Both the position numbers and the translations under genes were made by a program. Below the pieces are notes generated by a model. It saw nothing but the letters and a program-made list of their open reading frames with translations, was not told where the DNA came from and searched no databases. A stretch of 64,000 bases of DNA, taken from assembly GCA_026225945.1 (NCBI GenBank), contig JAMJFZ010001816.1, forward strand, positions 2,239,501 through 2,303,500. The letters run 5' to 3'. The stretch is from Cricetomys ansorgei. Lineage: Eukaryota > Chordata > Mammalia > Rodentia > Nesomyidae. Below, piece after piece: positions 32,876-43,735 of the stretch (position 1 is the stretch's first letter; each line of letters starts with the position of its first letter).

Positions 32876-34161
32876 TGAAAGGCATGGGCCATGCCTCTTC
32901 TTATCTGATAAAATATTTAATAAAAAGAAGCATGCCTTGGGCCAGTAGATCCAAGCTTTTACCTTCCGCTAAAGGAAGAAAGATTAGTATTGTGGATATT
33001 TATTCAAGGGCTTTCAACCACAAAGTGAACTGTGATTTTAGTAAAAGTCTTAAACAAAATACAGACATCTCTTTATGTGATTCTTTATTATGTAGCCTGA
33101 GGGAGTAATTTTAAATTGGTTCTGTGGAGGAATTATTTCCAAACAGCAGATGGTTGGAGCAAAGCTTCCTAAGTAAATGGTATTCTTTTAAGACAGATTT
33201 ATTCTGAGCCTACTACGTGCAGTAACTATGCTACCTAGTGAATATGCAGATATGAAAATTAGGATTATTGCTCTCGAAATTCAGTAGTTCATTGAAGAAA
33301 TTCAGCCATTTTGGCAAACTCACTAGGTTGATGCTGTTTTCTGATTTTGTTGTTTTGGGTTTTTTTGTGTGTCTGTCTTTTTTTTAATCATATAGAGCAG
33401 TGGTAATGAATGGCAGACTAGTTAAATGTGCAAGAAGGCCTCAGTGAGTTGGATACCTGAAACCTTGGAAATCTTGTCAAACGATAAAAGCAGAACAGGT
33501 CTTGCAAACTGAAGGACAAGCATGTGCAGATAGGAAGGTATTGGTGTCAGTGAGCTCCAACACTAACCAGCTAGTGTTGCTGAATTTTTTATAAAACATA
33601 GGAACAGTGGAAAAGTGGACAAGAAACATGCAGAAGTCCACAGAGTTGGCTTGCCCTGAGAGGAGTATACAGAGTCGGGGCTGTGAGCAGACGAAGGTCA
33701 TTACTGTCTATGATGCAAAGAATGGCTATGATCCCATGAATGAGGGTCCCAAGGACCACCATTCACCGAATAATCAGTTTGGTAAATAAATGACTGATTT
33801 GTTAGTGTTTCCGGGCTTTGCCTACATATCAAAATCATTTTTCTTGTATCAGAAGTTTGTGAACTGATAATTGATGTATTTTCACTTTGACTTTATAGCT
33901 AGATTTTACAAAGCAGGCATTTTACATCCGCTGGTGGGATACAATTAGGGGTTTGACCAGAGAATGGTCCACTGACAGGATAACACAGAAAGTGAGCCCA
34001 GTGCAGCTATTTGGAGATGTCTCCTGAGAAGTTGAAGTTAGGCCTTGTGGGAAGCAGAACTCTGGGAGAAGAGACTATGAGACTGAGAAAAGACACTGCA
34101 GAGAAGCTAAAACAGCCGGAAGGGGACTAGGCTGGCATCTGAAGGAGAATGTGGGAGGGAT
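32876..34161. other. Mostly single-copy DNA; possible L2/MIR remnant at 33190-33300
   Basis: At 33190-33300 agatttattctgagcctactacgtgcag...atgctacctag resembles the mammal-wide ttattgagcacctactatgtgcca motif (confidence about 0.3). No gene signal. Confidence 0.35.
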
Positions 34162-34179
34162 GGAGGGAGGGAGAGAGAC

Positions 34180-34211
<32 letters not shown>

Positions 34212-34279
34212 GAGAGAGGAGAAAGAGAGAAGAAAGAGAGAGAGAAAGACAGAGACAGAGACAGAGACAGAGAGAGAGC
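34162..34279. repeat. (GAGACA)n / (GA)n purine-rich simple repeat
   Basis: About 118 bases of GAGACA, GAGA and GAAAGA units. It produces spurious Arg/Glu-rich and Ser/Leu-rich frames on opposite strands. Confidence 0.95.
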
Positions 34280-34352
34280 GCAAGGATGCAGGAGAATTAA
34301 AGGGCCAGGCATCCCAGCCCCAGGACAAATCAATCATTACTAGGACACTGAT

Positions 34353-34371
34353 GTAAAAAAAAAAAAAAAAA
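34353..34371. repeat. Poly-A run
   Basis: Nineteen A bases. Confidence 0.9.
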
Positions 34372-34579
34372 AGATAATAGATTTCTTTCTCAATTAAGCA
34401 AGTTCCAGACATAGGAATCTCAGAAGAGATTTCTAGGTATGTGACTAGAAAAGGGACAGAAAATCAAAGGCAGGGTTCTCTTCTTAATAAAGGGGAAATC
34501 TGATAAATTTGTAGGCTAGGAAAAGAGTAAACAAAAATACTATTAAAAGAAAGGATATTTTTATGGCAAGGTACCAAGG

Positions 34580-34900
34580 TAGTCCCATAACTATTGCTAT
34601 ACAAGAAAATTCCCCAAAATCTAATGGTTTAATTAGGGTTGGCATTAATTTTGCTCAAAAGCCTTTTGTCTGTCAGGGACTGCTTACCCTGTCTTATAAG
34701 GGTTGGTTGCAAGGGTTCAGAGCTATGAGCTGAAGGATCTCTCCCTTTATGAGCCTGGTAGCAGATACTAACTCTTGTAATGGTCTTGGCCCTGGTCCCT
34801 ACAGTTCTATCCATGTGTACTCTGCACAAGCTAATCTGGGCTTCCCCAGTATGGCAGGTAAACTGCATGACAATCATCTCAGATGAAAGAACCAGGTGAA
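34580..34900 (-). mobile_element. Ancient LTR-like repeat (MLT1-like?), minus strand
   Basis: The plus strand begins ctattgctatacaagaaaattccccaaaatctaatgg, similar to the antisense of MaLR LTR ends (gctgtataacaaattaccccaaaa). It continues with gtctgtcagggactgctt and a ggttcagagctatg segment. Poorly preserved. Confidence 0.35.
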
Positions 34901-35042
34901 AGCCAAACATAGCTCTAGCCTCGAGAGGTGCACCACTTCATTCCGCTGTATTCACAGGACTATCCAGACTTGAGAAGAATGAACACTACCCCTTCCTTTA
35001 ATGCAGGATATCACCATTACATAGTAAGAAAAAATAATGCTT

Positions 35043-35046
<4 letters not shown>

Positions 35047-35091
<45 letters not shown>
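35047..35091. repeat. (CA)n microsatellite
   Basis: About 22 CA units, uninterrupted. Confidence 0.97.
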
Positions 35092-35092
<1 letters not shown>

Positions 35093-35096
<4 letters not shown>

Positions 35097-35464
35097 GCAT
35101 CCCTAAGTTTAAAATTTCAAATCAAAAATGATCCAAATCTGAAATTTTTGGAGCCGTGTCATGATACAAGTACGAGATTTCCAACCTGATTTCGTATGAT
35201 GAGTTACAGAAAAAAAAAAAAAAAAAACTAAATAAATAAATGAAAAATAAAAAACCCCACAGACATCATATTTTTAAAAAACTAAATAAATGAATGAAAA
35301 CTAAAAAAAGAAATCTCGAAGCTACTTGAAAAAAGATACATATGAAAACAGAGATTTTGAATTTGGACTTACATTAGACATTAAAGATACATCCAAATAC
35401 TTAATGGGAAAAAGACTATCTAAAATAGTTCTGATCCCAAGCTTTTCAGGTAAGAAATACTAAA
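35093..35464 (+). mobile_element. Tigger-like non-autonomous DNA transposon
   Basis: The left end ttgagcatccctaag and the right end aagaaatactaaa are approximate inverted repeats. Inside, ccaaatctgaaatttttgg and gttctgatcccaagcttttcagg match a mammal-wide inverted-repeat element (consensus ttgagtatcccttatcc ... ctggtcccaagcatttt). A poly-A and AAAT-rich stretch (35210-35330) interrupts it. Exact family not assigned. Confidence 0.6.
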
Positions 35465-37196
35465 CATATATATGTTTATACATGGCCATTTTTGAAAAAT
35501 ACTGTTGTCCACCCCAGCTCATGGAGACGGCTTTAAAAATTACTTCCCGGGCAGAGAAGAATAGCCTTGCACAGGCAATGCAATGATTTCTTTGTTATGA
35601 AGGGACCAGGCCAGGAATAACACTGATTTGTGAGCTAATTTGAAGAGAACAGAGAGAACCAAGAAAACTATGCACGCAGGTTTGGGTTTTTATTTTTCCA
35701 TCTAAATCTCAGATGGTATCTTGGCCTGCAATTGCCCGCTTGTATCATAAAGCCAAGTACAGGGAGTTATAATTGGTTGGGTTTTGATGAAAGTTTTATT
35801 CACAAGTTAAAATACTTGACCCCAACGTCTTTCTTTTAATACCATGCTCATCAGCAGATATAGAAGAGACTTAGCACTGGAATTTTGAAGATGTATCTTT
35901 CAACATATACACATGCCTCTTGTGGGAGAAACAAAAGAACAAATAAGAGACAGAGTTTAAAAAGCAGATACTGCAATAAAGTGTCATATCAACTTCACTC
36001 TGCCCTGGTCTCATCGAGCATCAGTAATCGCTAGCTGTTGAATTCTCTGAGGTGTGAAGACCTTGTTACATCTTTCCAAGGATGATGGTCATCCCTAAAT
36101 AATTTGATATTTAATAATGCTTAACACTTGCGGCTAATGTACTACCAGAAGGTACAAACTGCTCACAATTGGTAATGCTGATCTTGCCTTTAATGTCTAT
36201 TGGTCTCATCTTTGAAATTAGAAGGAATGGTTTTAGGTCCAATCATTTCTAGAACATCTAATTTATTTTAGAAATTCTGGAGTTAGTACCTATTTATATC
36301 TTAACCCCTTGGCACAAAGAAAACAAAATGTTGAAAAATGTAGATAGACCAAAGAGAAATATCATTTTCCATGTCCAGTGAGCTTGGAGAAAGAGGAGCC
36401 TTGTTTAGACTGTCCTGGAAGTCAAGACCAACTGCTTTGTTAATGGGTCAGCTGCTGAGTTTTAAGAAAGGTTGAAAAGCACAAAAGTTGAAAGGTTGAA
36501 CCTCTGGAAGCCATGGAGATCTGCTGGAGAATCTGGATGGTAGCAGGGAAATTGTGAAGGGTAACAGAGCACTTAGAGAGAACACTAAGGCTTAAAGTAA
36601 TAACTGGTTGCTAGAATGCCTAGGAAAATTCTATACCTGGCTTTATTCAGTCCTAAGAAGAAAGTTTAGTATATATCAAGGATGAGAAAATTGTTACCTG
36701 GTGTACAAAGCTGAAATTACTTTGGCAACTCGTATGCCTACTTTTATACCAAATAAAGTATCTCTTTTGATAATAATGATTAGTCCTCTGGTATGAGTTC
36801 TGGGCCCTCACTGTCTAATCTTACTAGATATTTTTCTCTGATTACCCCCCTTTCCTGTATCTTCAATTTCTTCATCTAAAACAAATCACTCGACTAAAAC
36901 AATGCATCCTACTCGAGTCAAATCATTAAAGAAAACGTGCTCCTCTGTCCACTAACCCCTCAACACTCCTGTGTGACAGTCCTGCAGAAGAAATTTACCT
37001 CTTAATTCCCAATTTTTCTGCAAGTTCATTATATACAGCACGAATGTTAAATACTCTTCCTCCCCTCCAAAGACTTTCATCCACTCAGCCAAAGCATATT
37101 TTAATCCTGCAGGCTAAATTCAGTCCAGTTCTTGAAGGAAAGCCAGGAAATTTTCAAAGAAGGAAGAGAAGGAAGGGAAAAAGGAGAAAGAAAATA
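35465..37196. other. Single-copy-looking DNA, 1.7 kb
   Basis: No repeat or frame of note. Confidence 0.4.
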
Positions 37197-37310
37197 GAAA
37201 GGAAGGAAGGAAGGAAGGAAGGAAGGAAGGAAGGAAGGAAGGAAGGAAGGAAGGAAGGAAGGGAGGAAGGAAGAAAGGATGGAAGGAAGAAAGGGAGGGA
37301 GGGAGGGAGA
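37197..37310. repeat. (GGAA)n microsatellite
   Basis: About 17 near-perfect GGAA units (37197-37264), then GGAA/GGGA variants. GGAA is the ETS core motif, so long arrays of this kind can bind ETS factors. Confidence 0.97.
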
Positions 37311-37704
37311 TAAGAACAAGTGGAAGGGGAAGAAAGAGGAGAGGAAATACAGAGTTTTTATCTGAGTGGCTAATTCAAAAATTAATGAGACCTAAAGGTC
37401 TATCAGTAAGAAATCTCAGACACAGGATTTACACAGGAAAGCTAAGTTCACAAACCTCTACCAGACACATGAAATGGAAAAAAAAATGAAAGTTTTGCTA
37501 ATTTATTGGAGTCAAACACTAAGAATAATATTCTGCATGCAAAGTTCCAGTGCGCTGTGAACTGTGCAGTGTAAGTGCAGGGAATGATGTAGAAATGATC
37601 GAAGTGGATTTTCATCCTGGTGCCCTTAATCACGAAGAGTCCCCACGAAGAGTGCTTTGGAAAGAGGAGGGATTTGACAATAACAGGAGCAGGAGATTTC
37701 TTTT
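37311..37704. other. No gene or repeat recognised
   Basis: Single-copy DNA to the left of the hAT-like fragment. Confidence 0.4.
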
Positions 37705-37922
37705 ATTTTAAGACATCCGGATGTCGAAGTCATAGAAACTTAAAGATATTTATTGAGCTGCTACCTCAGATGAAGGACTTTTTGGAATTAATAAGCTCTG
37801 AGAGCCCCAACTTGTCAGACCCCCAGTGGCTCCGAAGAGTATACATCTTTGTATGTATGACAAGACGTCTAAACACCCTGAACCCGAGACTGCAGGAGCA
37901 TTGCTTTTCTGTTGGAGTGTGA
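37705..37922 (+). pseudogene. hAT-transposase-like fragment (ZBED/GTF2IRD2-type)
   Basis: An open frame, part of a longer one from 37620, reads RSHRNLKIFIELLPQMKDFLE, then LSDPQWLRR and LNTLNPRLQE before a stop at about 37920. The spacing of FxELL...FLE, DPxWL and LNxLNxxLQ matches hAT-type transposases domesticated in mammals (ZBED5, GTF2IRD2, EPM2AIP1 and SCAND3 group), where this part sits in the catalytic RNase-H-like region just after the WLSRG motif. Only about 65 residues are recognisable of a protein normally over 550 residues. No start, no BED finger and no continuation in other frames was found. It is most likely a decayed transposon copy or retropseudogene. Confidence 0.5.
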
Positions 37923-38293
37923 GCATACAGACTCCATGTGGACGTGTGGACTGAGCAGATGGCAGCCAGGGATGGTGTTCACTGCACATCTCTGAGTGCT
38001 CAGAGCCTGATATATTCAAACTGTCTCTGAAGAAGTACAGAATTAACTGATAGGAAAACAGTTATTTTAGAAGGGATTTGTACAACTTAACGAGTACAAA
38101 TCCTGTTAATGTCTATAGCAGTACTTAAAGGAAACATCACATTATGGTTTCATCTCTTTTCCCCATCTAGAAGACGAAGTATCTTTTAAATTTAATTTAA
38201 GTCATATCTGAATCCATTTGGTCAAAGACTTTGAAACGTTTTCCTCTATCTGGCTCTGATACTATACTTCTTATTGGAGTGAATTATCTACTG
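37923..38293. other. No gene recognised
   Basis: May hold more of the hAT-like copy in shifted frames; I could not follow it. Confidence 0.35.
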
Positions 38294-38860
38294 TGCCTGG
38301 GCCACATCCTCTTGTCCAGGACTGGTGTATTCATCTATTATTGGCTACTAATGGCACTGAGTTAAAAACTTTCCTAAGCCAGATGTGGTGGCACACATCT
38401 TTAATCTCAGCACTCAGGAAGCAAGAGTAGGTGGGTCTCTGTGAGTTTGAGGCCAGCCTAGTCTACATACTGAGTTCCAGGACACCCAGGGTTACAAGTC
38501 TCAAAAAAACTATAAGTAAATGAACCTTTCCGGACTGACTTTCAGTCAAGGAAAGATAGACCTACTTGGGAAACTGGTTCACTCTCACTCCTAGGAACAG
38601 ATAACAATAACAGCCAGTGTCTGCCTGAGGAGGGGGAGGGGTTGGGCTTCCCTGAGAGAGAAACCGGATGACTCAGCTCATACCCCACACATCTCTCTGG
38701 AAGAGGTGAGAACTAGGCTCCATGGAAGACTTCATCCTAACATAAGAAGTGCCTTCTACTGCCTCTCCTTCTGATCTCAGTCCTTTTCTCTTAAGAAAAT
38801 CAGTGCCAGCCACTGAATCTCTTTCTTCAGCCTTACTTCCAGGAAATGTGAGCTACAACA
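38294..38860 (+). mobile_element. ERVL-type 5' LTR, interrupted by a B1 SINE
   Basis: The 3' end is well defined: gagctacaaca at 38850-38860, followed two bases later by a tRNA-Leu-like primer site. Leftwards the LTR sequence continues across the nested B1 (38378-38521). The 5' border is my estimate, from tgtgcctgggccac. It resembles MERVL/MT2-related LTRs only in general layout. Confidence 0.5.
38378..38521 (+). mobile_element. B1 SINE nested in the LTR
   Basis: Gccagatgtggtggcacac, ctttaatctcagcactcag, gtgagtttgaggccagcc, gagttccaggacacccagg and an A-rich tail. Imperfect target duplication aaactttcc / gaacctttcc on the two sides. Confidence 0.93.
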
Positions 38861-39090
38861 GTTGGTGTTAAAAGTGGTTCAAAGAAGCAGACTCTAAGGT
38901 TTTAACCTTAGAGTTGAAACTTAGTGTTCTTGAGTTGAACTATTTGTCAACCATTAGAATGAGGGTCCTATTATGGGTAGAGGCTAGAGATATTAAAATA
39001 TTAAAAAATATTAGAAAGGTGATCACCATGATTAATGGGGACACCCCAGATAAATGGCTTAATATCTTAGCATATGTAAAACAACATGGT
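38861..39090 (+). pseudogene. ERVL internal start: primer site and gag-like remnant
   Basis: The segment tggtgttaaaagtggttc (38863-38880) matches the tRNA-Leu-type primer-binding site of ERVL elements and sits two bases after the LTR end. The following frame, open 38914-39141, has KWLNILAYVKQHG-like content compatible with the start of an ERVL gag. It is cut off where L1 ORF2 sequence begins. The element is a truncated fossil with no intact gene. Confidence 0.5.
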
Positions 39091-39094
39091 GTTC

Positions 39095-39340
39095 CTCATG
39101 AACAGAATAAAGGCAAAACCTCTGGTCATCTCAATAGATAAAGAAGCATTTGACAAAAGGTGGGGGCAGTTCTTAACAAGTTAGGGATAGAAAGAATGAA
39201 CCTCAGCATAAAAAAATAAATGGTGTATATGACAAATACATAATTAAGATCATGCTTAATATGAAATATTGAAACTTTTCTTCCGGGTGAAGAATCAACA
39301 AGAAGGCCTATACTTACCACTTCCACTCCACATAGTATTG
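39095..39340 (+). pseudogene. L1 ORF2 (reverse transcriptase region) fragment, left part
   Basis: Ctggtcatctcaatagata, gaagcatttgacaaaa, tatatgacaaatacataattaagatcatgctta, aagaatcaacaagaaggcc and cactccacatagtattgg follow the L1 ORF2 reverse-transcriptase consensus in order, with frameshifts and stops. It is separated from its right part by an insertion at 39341-39775. Confidence 0.8.
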
Positions 39341-39775
39341 GATATCAGAGTGCTATGTGGCTGTTTCCTATAACTGAAATATTCCTGGGGTTCAGGAGCA
39401 AAATTCATATAATTCACAAGGTTCAGGAAGCTCTGAAATTTACAAGATTCCCAAGTCCCTTCCAAGACTGTATAAATAGTAAGAGTTACTAGGGAGAGGA
39501 GACTCTCCAGGTCAAGATGCCTGTACATTGTACAAGGAGCTCTAGGGATACAGTTATTATGAGTTGTTCCTGGGCTTTACAGTGATGAAGCTGCCTTGGA
39601 ATCACCCAGTTTCTGTAAGCAACATTACATGCAATAGACTCACTAGTTCACTAAGCTAAACTTTGGGGCATTTACTTCTTTGGTCTTTGTGACTGATCAG
39701 TGTGAACAGATGTTTCTTCACATCACCCCAGGTAAAATCATGCTGTTAGTTATAGTTACTCCACAACCCAGATAG
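39341..39775. mobile_element. 435 bp insertion inside L1 ORF2, unknown family
   Basis: The L1 sequence stops and resumes around this block, flanked by agtattg at 39334-39340 and 39776-39782. It contains a TATA box (gactgtataaatag, near 39466-39480), aaggttcaggaagctc and gatcagtgtgaacagatg. It looks like a rodent LTR-type sequence, but the ends are not TG...CA, so I leave the family open. On rejoining, about 20 bp of expected L1 sequence is missing. Confidence 0.5.
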
Positions 39776-39857
39776 AGTATTGTACAAGAAAAAGAAATAA
39801 AACTATTCAAATCAGAAATAAAAAGGGCATATTGTCTCTGTTTGCAAACCTCAAGTT

Positions 39858-39906
<49 letters not shown>

Positions 39907-40045
39907 CTAACAATTCCACTAAAAAGGAGGTAAAACTAGCAAATATAGTTAATCTATTAGATGCAAATTGAACATAAAAGTCATGGAGTTTTTACACACT
40001 AACAACGAACTATATACAAACAAATTGAGAAAATAATTATCCTTA
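39776..40045 (+). pseudogene. L1 ORF2 fragment, right part
   Basis: Acaagaaaaagaaataaaac, catattgtctctgtttgc (ORF2 ctgtctctatttgcagatgac, which encodes the reverse transcriptase FADD motif), then ttctatacactaacaatgaac-like sequence and attgagaaaataatt. An AT microsatellite has expanded inside it, just after the catalytic-motif position, and destroys the frame. Confidence 0.75.
39861..39904. repeat. (AT)n microsatellite
   Basis: Twenty-two AT units inside the L1 ORF2 fragment. Confidence 0.97.
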
Positions 40046-40054
40046 TTTCAATTC

Positions 40055-40455
40055 TGTTACTATCGTGAAAATATCCTGGCAAAAAAGCAACTTAAGGGAG
40101 AAAGTGTTTGTTTTAGATTACAATTACAGGCTACAGTCCCTCTCACACAAGTCAAAACATTGGAACTTAAAGTGTTTTTCACATTACACACACAGTCAAT
40201 AGCAGAGAGAAAGTAAATTAATGGATGCCCACTTATCTGCTTGCTTATGCTCAATTCAATTTCTTTACTAGTATACTGTTCAGGAGCCCCTGGGATGGTA
40301 CCACCCACAGTATGTTAGGCCATTTCGTATCAATTATCAATCAAGAAAATGTCCCACAGATAGATCCACAAGCCAATCAGATGGCGTCAGTTCTTCATCT
40401 GAGTTACCCTCTTCCCAGGTGTGTTACATTGACAACCAAGATTAGTCATCACTCC
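40055..40455 (-). mobile_element. Rodent interspersed repeat, 'gtcaactt' class, minus strand
   Basis: The plus strand reads aaaagcaacttaagggagaaagtgtttgtttt, cacacagtcaatagcagagag, ggatggtaccacccacagt, aatcaagaaaatgtccc and ttacattgacaaccaag. This is the antisense of the family also seen at 15.25 and 27.4 kb. Confidence 0.7.
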
Positions 40456-41491
40456 TGGCCAAAGTCACATGGTTTGAGTATTACAAAATGAAGAGATCCT
40501 TTCAACCTCATTAAGGACCAACAGTAGGTCATTTATTTGACATTTTAAAACATGTAGCCTTCTTATATTTATTTTTAGAAAGTATGCATGTACATTTTGG
40601 AGAACATGCATGTAGTAAAGTACACAAACACATGTAAAATGGATGTTTGCCTACTTTGGTACAGCAGTTCCTCTAAGGGGAGGGCGGGGGGGGGGTAGAT
40701 GAGTTGATAGTACAAAAAGGGACTTTTATTTCATTTTTTAAGAAATCCTGAAGCAAATAAACCATATATTAAAATCTCAAGTTCAAGACGATTCACATTC
40801 TTCATCCTCCTCTTTCTTTAATTGAAATATGTAAAGATTATAAGATGTATAATTAATTGTAACATTAACTCAGGGAAGACAAAGTAAGATATTTTCTCAA
40901 ATTCAGACAAATTTAAGGTTCTCCTGCACGGAGATATTTACCCACTCATCCATCTCCCATTTCTCCTCTTCCCCTTTGTCTGGAATGGGGATATAGACAA
41001 ATATAAGCCAGAAATAGAGCCATATGGTGATCTCATTGGCAGTCTCGTCCCAAACACCATCCATGAAGGAATTTTTGCGCTTCCTATAATCCTTCCCTTT
41101 ATCAAGAGAAGTGCTGGAAGCCACAAATGTTCCTTCTCTCTGGACCACCATTTCCCTAACAGGAGTCTAAATGCTTGATTTAACTATGCGAAAACACTAC
41201 TAATTATATTCATTTGTGTGACTGACTTACCATTTGAATCTAATTGCCATGCAGCAAAATAACTGTTAAAGCATATCATTAAACTACTTGAATAATTAGA
41301 GAGAAATTTTCTTGTGCTCTTAGTTTGAGTCTAAGCTTTAGGGCAGAGACCTCACCCCCTGCCTTTTGTCTGTTCTTAAATTAGCAGGAAGAAGAGCGGG
41401 CAGAGGCATTCACTGGCAGGCCAGTCATCTTCTCAGCAATCTGGGTCTGCTAACCAGCAGAGACTTTGAGGAACAGTTCATTATTCATCAC
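40456..41491. other. Single-copy DNA with a ten-G run at 40686-40695
   Basis: No gene signal. Two overlapping minus-strand frames (40903-41151) have no motif. Confidence 0.4.
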
Positions 41492-41857
41492 TGTCTTAGT
41501 TTGGTTTGCTATAACAAATTACCTTAGACGATGTGGCTCACACAACAAGCATTCATTTCTCACAGTATTGAAGGCTGGAAGTCCAAAAGCCGGTGCCAGC
41601 ATGGTTGGTGCTTTCATGGTTGAGTCCATGGCCCTCTTCCAGGCTACTAACTGCCAATTTCTCTTTGTAGACTCACAGGGAAGAAAAAGAACAAACCACT
41701 CCACTGGCCTCTTCACTTAAGAGTACTAGTCTCATTCATTAGAGCTCTGTCAGCATGAACTAAATGGCTCACAAAGACCCCGTCTCTAAATATTGTCATC
41801 CTGGGATTGGATTTCAATGTAGGGAGTTTAGGGAGACCCAGCACTCAGGGCATAGCA
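41492..41857 (-). mobile_element. MLT1-type MaLR solo LTR, minus strand
   Basis: Read on the minus strand, a TG start (tgctatgccctgag) is followed by attgaaatccaatcccag, agagacggggtctttgtg, a decayed middle, ttggacttccagccttcaatactgtgagaaatgaatgc, and gtaatttgttatagcaaaccaaactaagaca. These are the hallmarks of MLT1 LTRs. The target duplication has decayed. Confidence 0.85.
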
Positions 41858-43611
41858 TTCAACAGCCTTTCTCTTCCCAGGAAATATTTCTCTTCTGCTT
41901 TATCCAACTGTTTTCTTCAGGGGCATCTTTATGGAACACCATCCATATCTAGCACATCTGATCCAGCTTTCTTATCCATCTCTCCTGAATTATTTATTCT
42001 CATTAACCTCTCCGCTGAAAGCTCACTTGCCTCCCGTTATTCTTCCCATTCCGCTCCTGGCTCCCCTCAGCACTGCATCTTGTCCTTGGAAGCCACAACC
42101 CATTGATAAACTCACTCCTTTACATTTCACCTTGCTTTCTCATCTTAGTCCACATCTCTGTTCCTCCGGGGACTTGACTCCAAAAGTCACAGCATCTTCC
42201 AGATGCTTCTCTCCTCACAGTTACCAGCTCAAGGAATATAGCAACAGGGAAAGGGGAACAGCCTTCTCATTCATTAAGAGCGCTTCTACAACCATTTTTT
42301 AAGGTCTAATGTTTTAAAGGCAAAGATCTGTGCCAAATTCTTCAAACTATATCAGTTGTCAGTTGTCTTCCCCATTGGCTACAACACCGCTTCTCTTTTT
42401 CTTCAGTCTCTAGTGCCCATTCTCCTTCTCTCCTTGCCATCTATTCTCATAGCTAACAAATCATCATCTTCACTAATTACCCTTCAAGCTCCTTGACATT
42501 TTGAAACTTCTGGCTCTAAACACTAGAAAGAAGGCCATAAGAAAGATGAACACGGCTTCCACTTATAGAGTTTCAGAATCCAAAGAGGGTGATGGGAGAG
42601 ATATTTAACAACACACACACACACACAGTTCTTAAGTATAATATTATGACAGAAACTCAAAGCTCACTAAAAACTTACATAAGAGAAAGACAATACTAAC
42701 TCAGTTGGAACAGGAGAGGTGTCTATGAGCCAAGACCTGAAAGCTGAGCATCCACTAGCCAGCTGGAAAGGTAGGCACAAAGCAGGGCACAGACTAGCAC
42801 CCAGTGCATCCCAGTTTTCCCCAAATCTTAATAATACTTTACGATCATCCTGCATTAACTATACCCTGGATCCATTGCTAGGCTTTAATTATTTTTTTTA
42901 TAAACTTCATTATAAAAGAAACTTTCAAAAAAGAATTCACACACTAAAATTAACCAGACACAAAGCCTATTACATCTTAATGGACTTCTACATAGTTAGA
43001 AGAACCATTAGTAACAGAAACTAGATATTTTAATATGCTCTTTGGAGAAACCTAGATTCCCTTTCCTTTTTCGAAATACGCCCCATCACTGACATTCGTT
43101 CTGTTACCTGCCTCTGGCTCCTGGACCACCTGCAATGTGAAAGTGTCACTTTGTAGATAAAGAGTAATCAAATATCAGCAACTCCACACAGTCTGAATGA
43201 GTATTACTGGTAAACTTATGTGCTAGCTGGCTACCATTGTTTCCATGTCTAGCTACAGTATCATTCTTTAAATCTTTATTGTAACCCTGTATAGTTACAA
43301 AGGTATCTTGGTCACTGAAAGTTCCAGCCCCTCCCCCAAAAAAGAAGAATGTCACCTAAAATAGCCATCTATTTCATAACCAAAAACAATTATATTTTAT
43401 TTTTAACCAAATGCCATGCATATACATATGAACAAGCTACTTCTCTGATGTAGAAGAACACTATAGAGAGTGATAAACTATTAATTGGTCATTTTCTTTG
43501 ATATGGTCACTCTGGGTGGCTCTGCTGGCTCAGATCATTCCTCAATTGTAACTTCTGCATAAACAACCAGAGACTACAAGGTAATAAAATGTATGTGAGG
43601 CATGTGGATAC
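41858..43611. other. Single-copy-looking DNA, partly pyrimidine-rich
   Basis: The segment 41870-42450 is C+T-rich on the plus strand and gives open frames up to 123 codons (41931-42302) by composition. A short (CA)n is at 42609-42627. No gene was seen. Confidence 0.4.
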
Positions 43612-43735
43612 ATTATTGCACTTGAATCACAATCCTGTAAACTACATGAGGCAGAAGATACTATATGCACTTCAGAGACATGAATACTGAGTCCCAAAGA
43701 TGGGAAGTAATGACAGCAAGAAAGCCAGCTGAGTG
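43612..43735 (-). mobile_element. MIR SINE, minus strand
   Basis: Cttgaatcacaatcctgtaaactacatgaggcag, catgaatactgagtcccaaagatgggaagtaatgac and agccagctgag match the antisense MIR core (caacaaccctatgaggtag ... gaaactgaggctcagagag). Confidence 0.55.

Noticed and set aside
34107..34412. Arg/Glu-rich and Ser/Leu-rich frames
   Set aside because: Products of the GAGACA simple repeat.
37044..37319. Lys/Glu/Gly-Arg-rich frame of 89 codons
   Set aside because: Product of the GGAA microsatellite.
41519..41716. Minus-strand 65-codon frame
   Set aside because: Lies inside an MLT1 LTR and is a known type of chance frame there.
41931..42302. 123-codon plus-strand open frame with several overlapping companions
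   Set aside because: Pyrimidine-rich DNA gives Ser/Leu/Pro-rich frames without stops; nothing protein-like was recognised.
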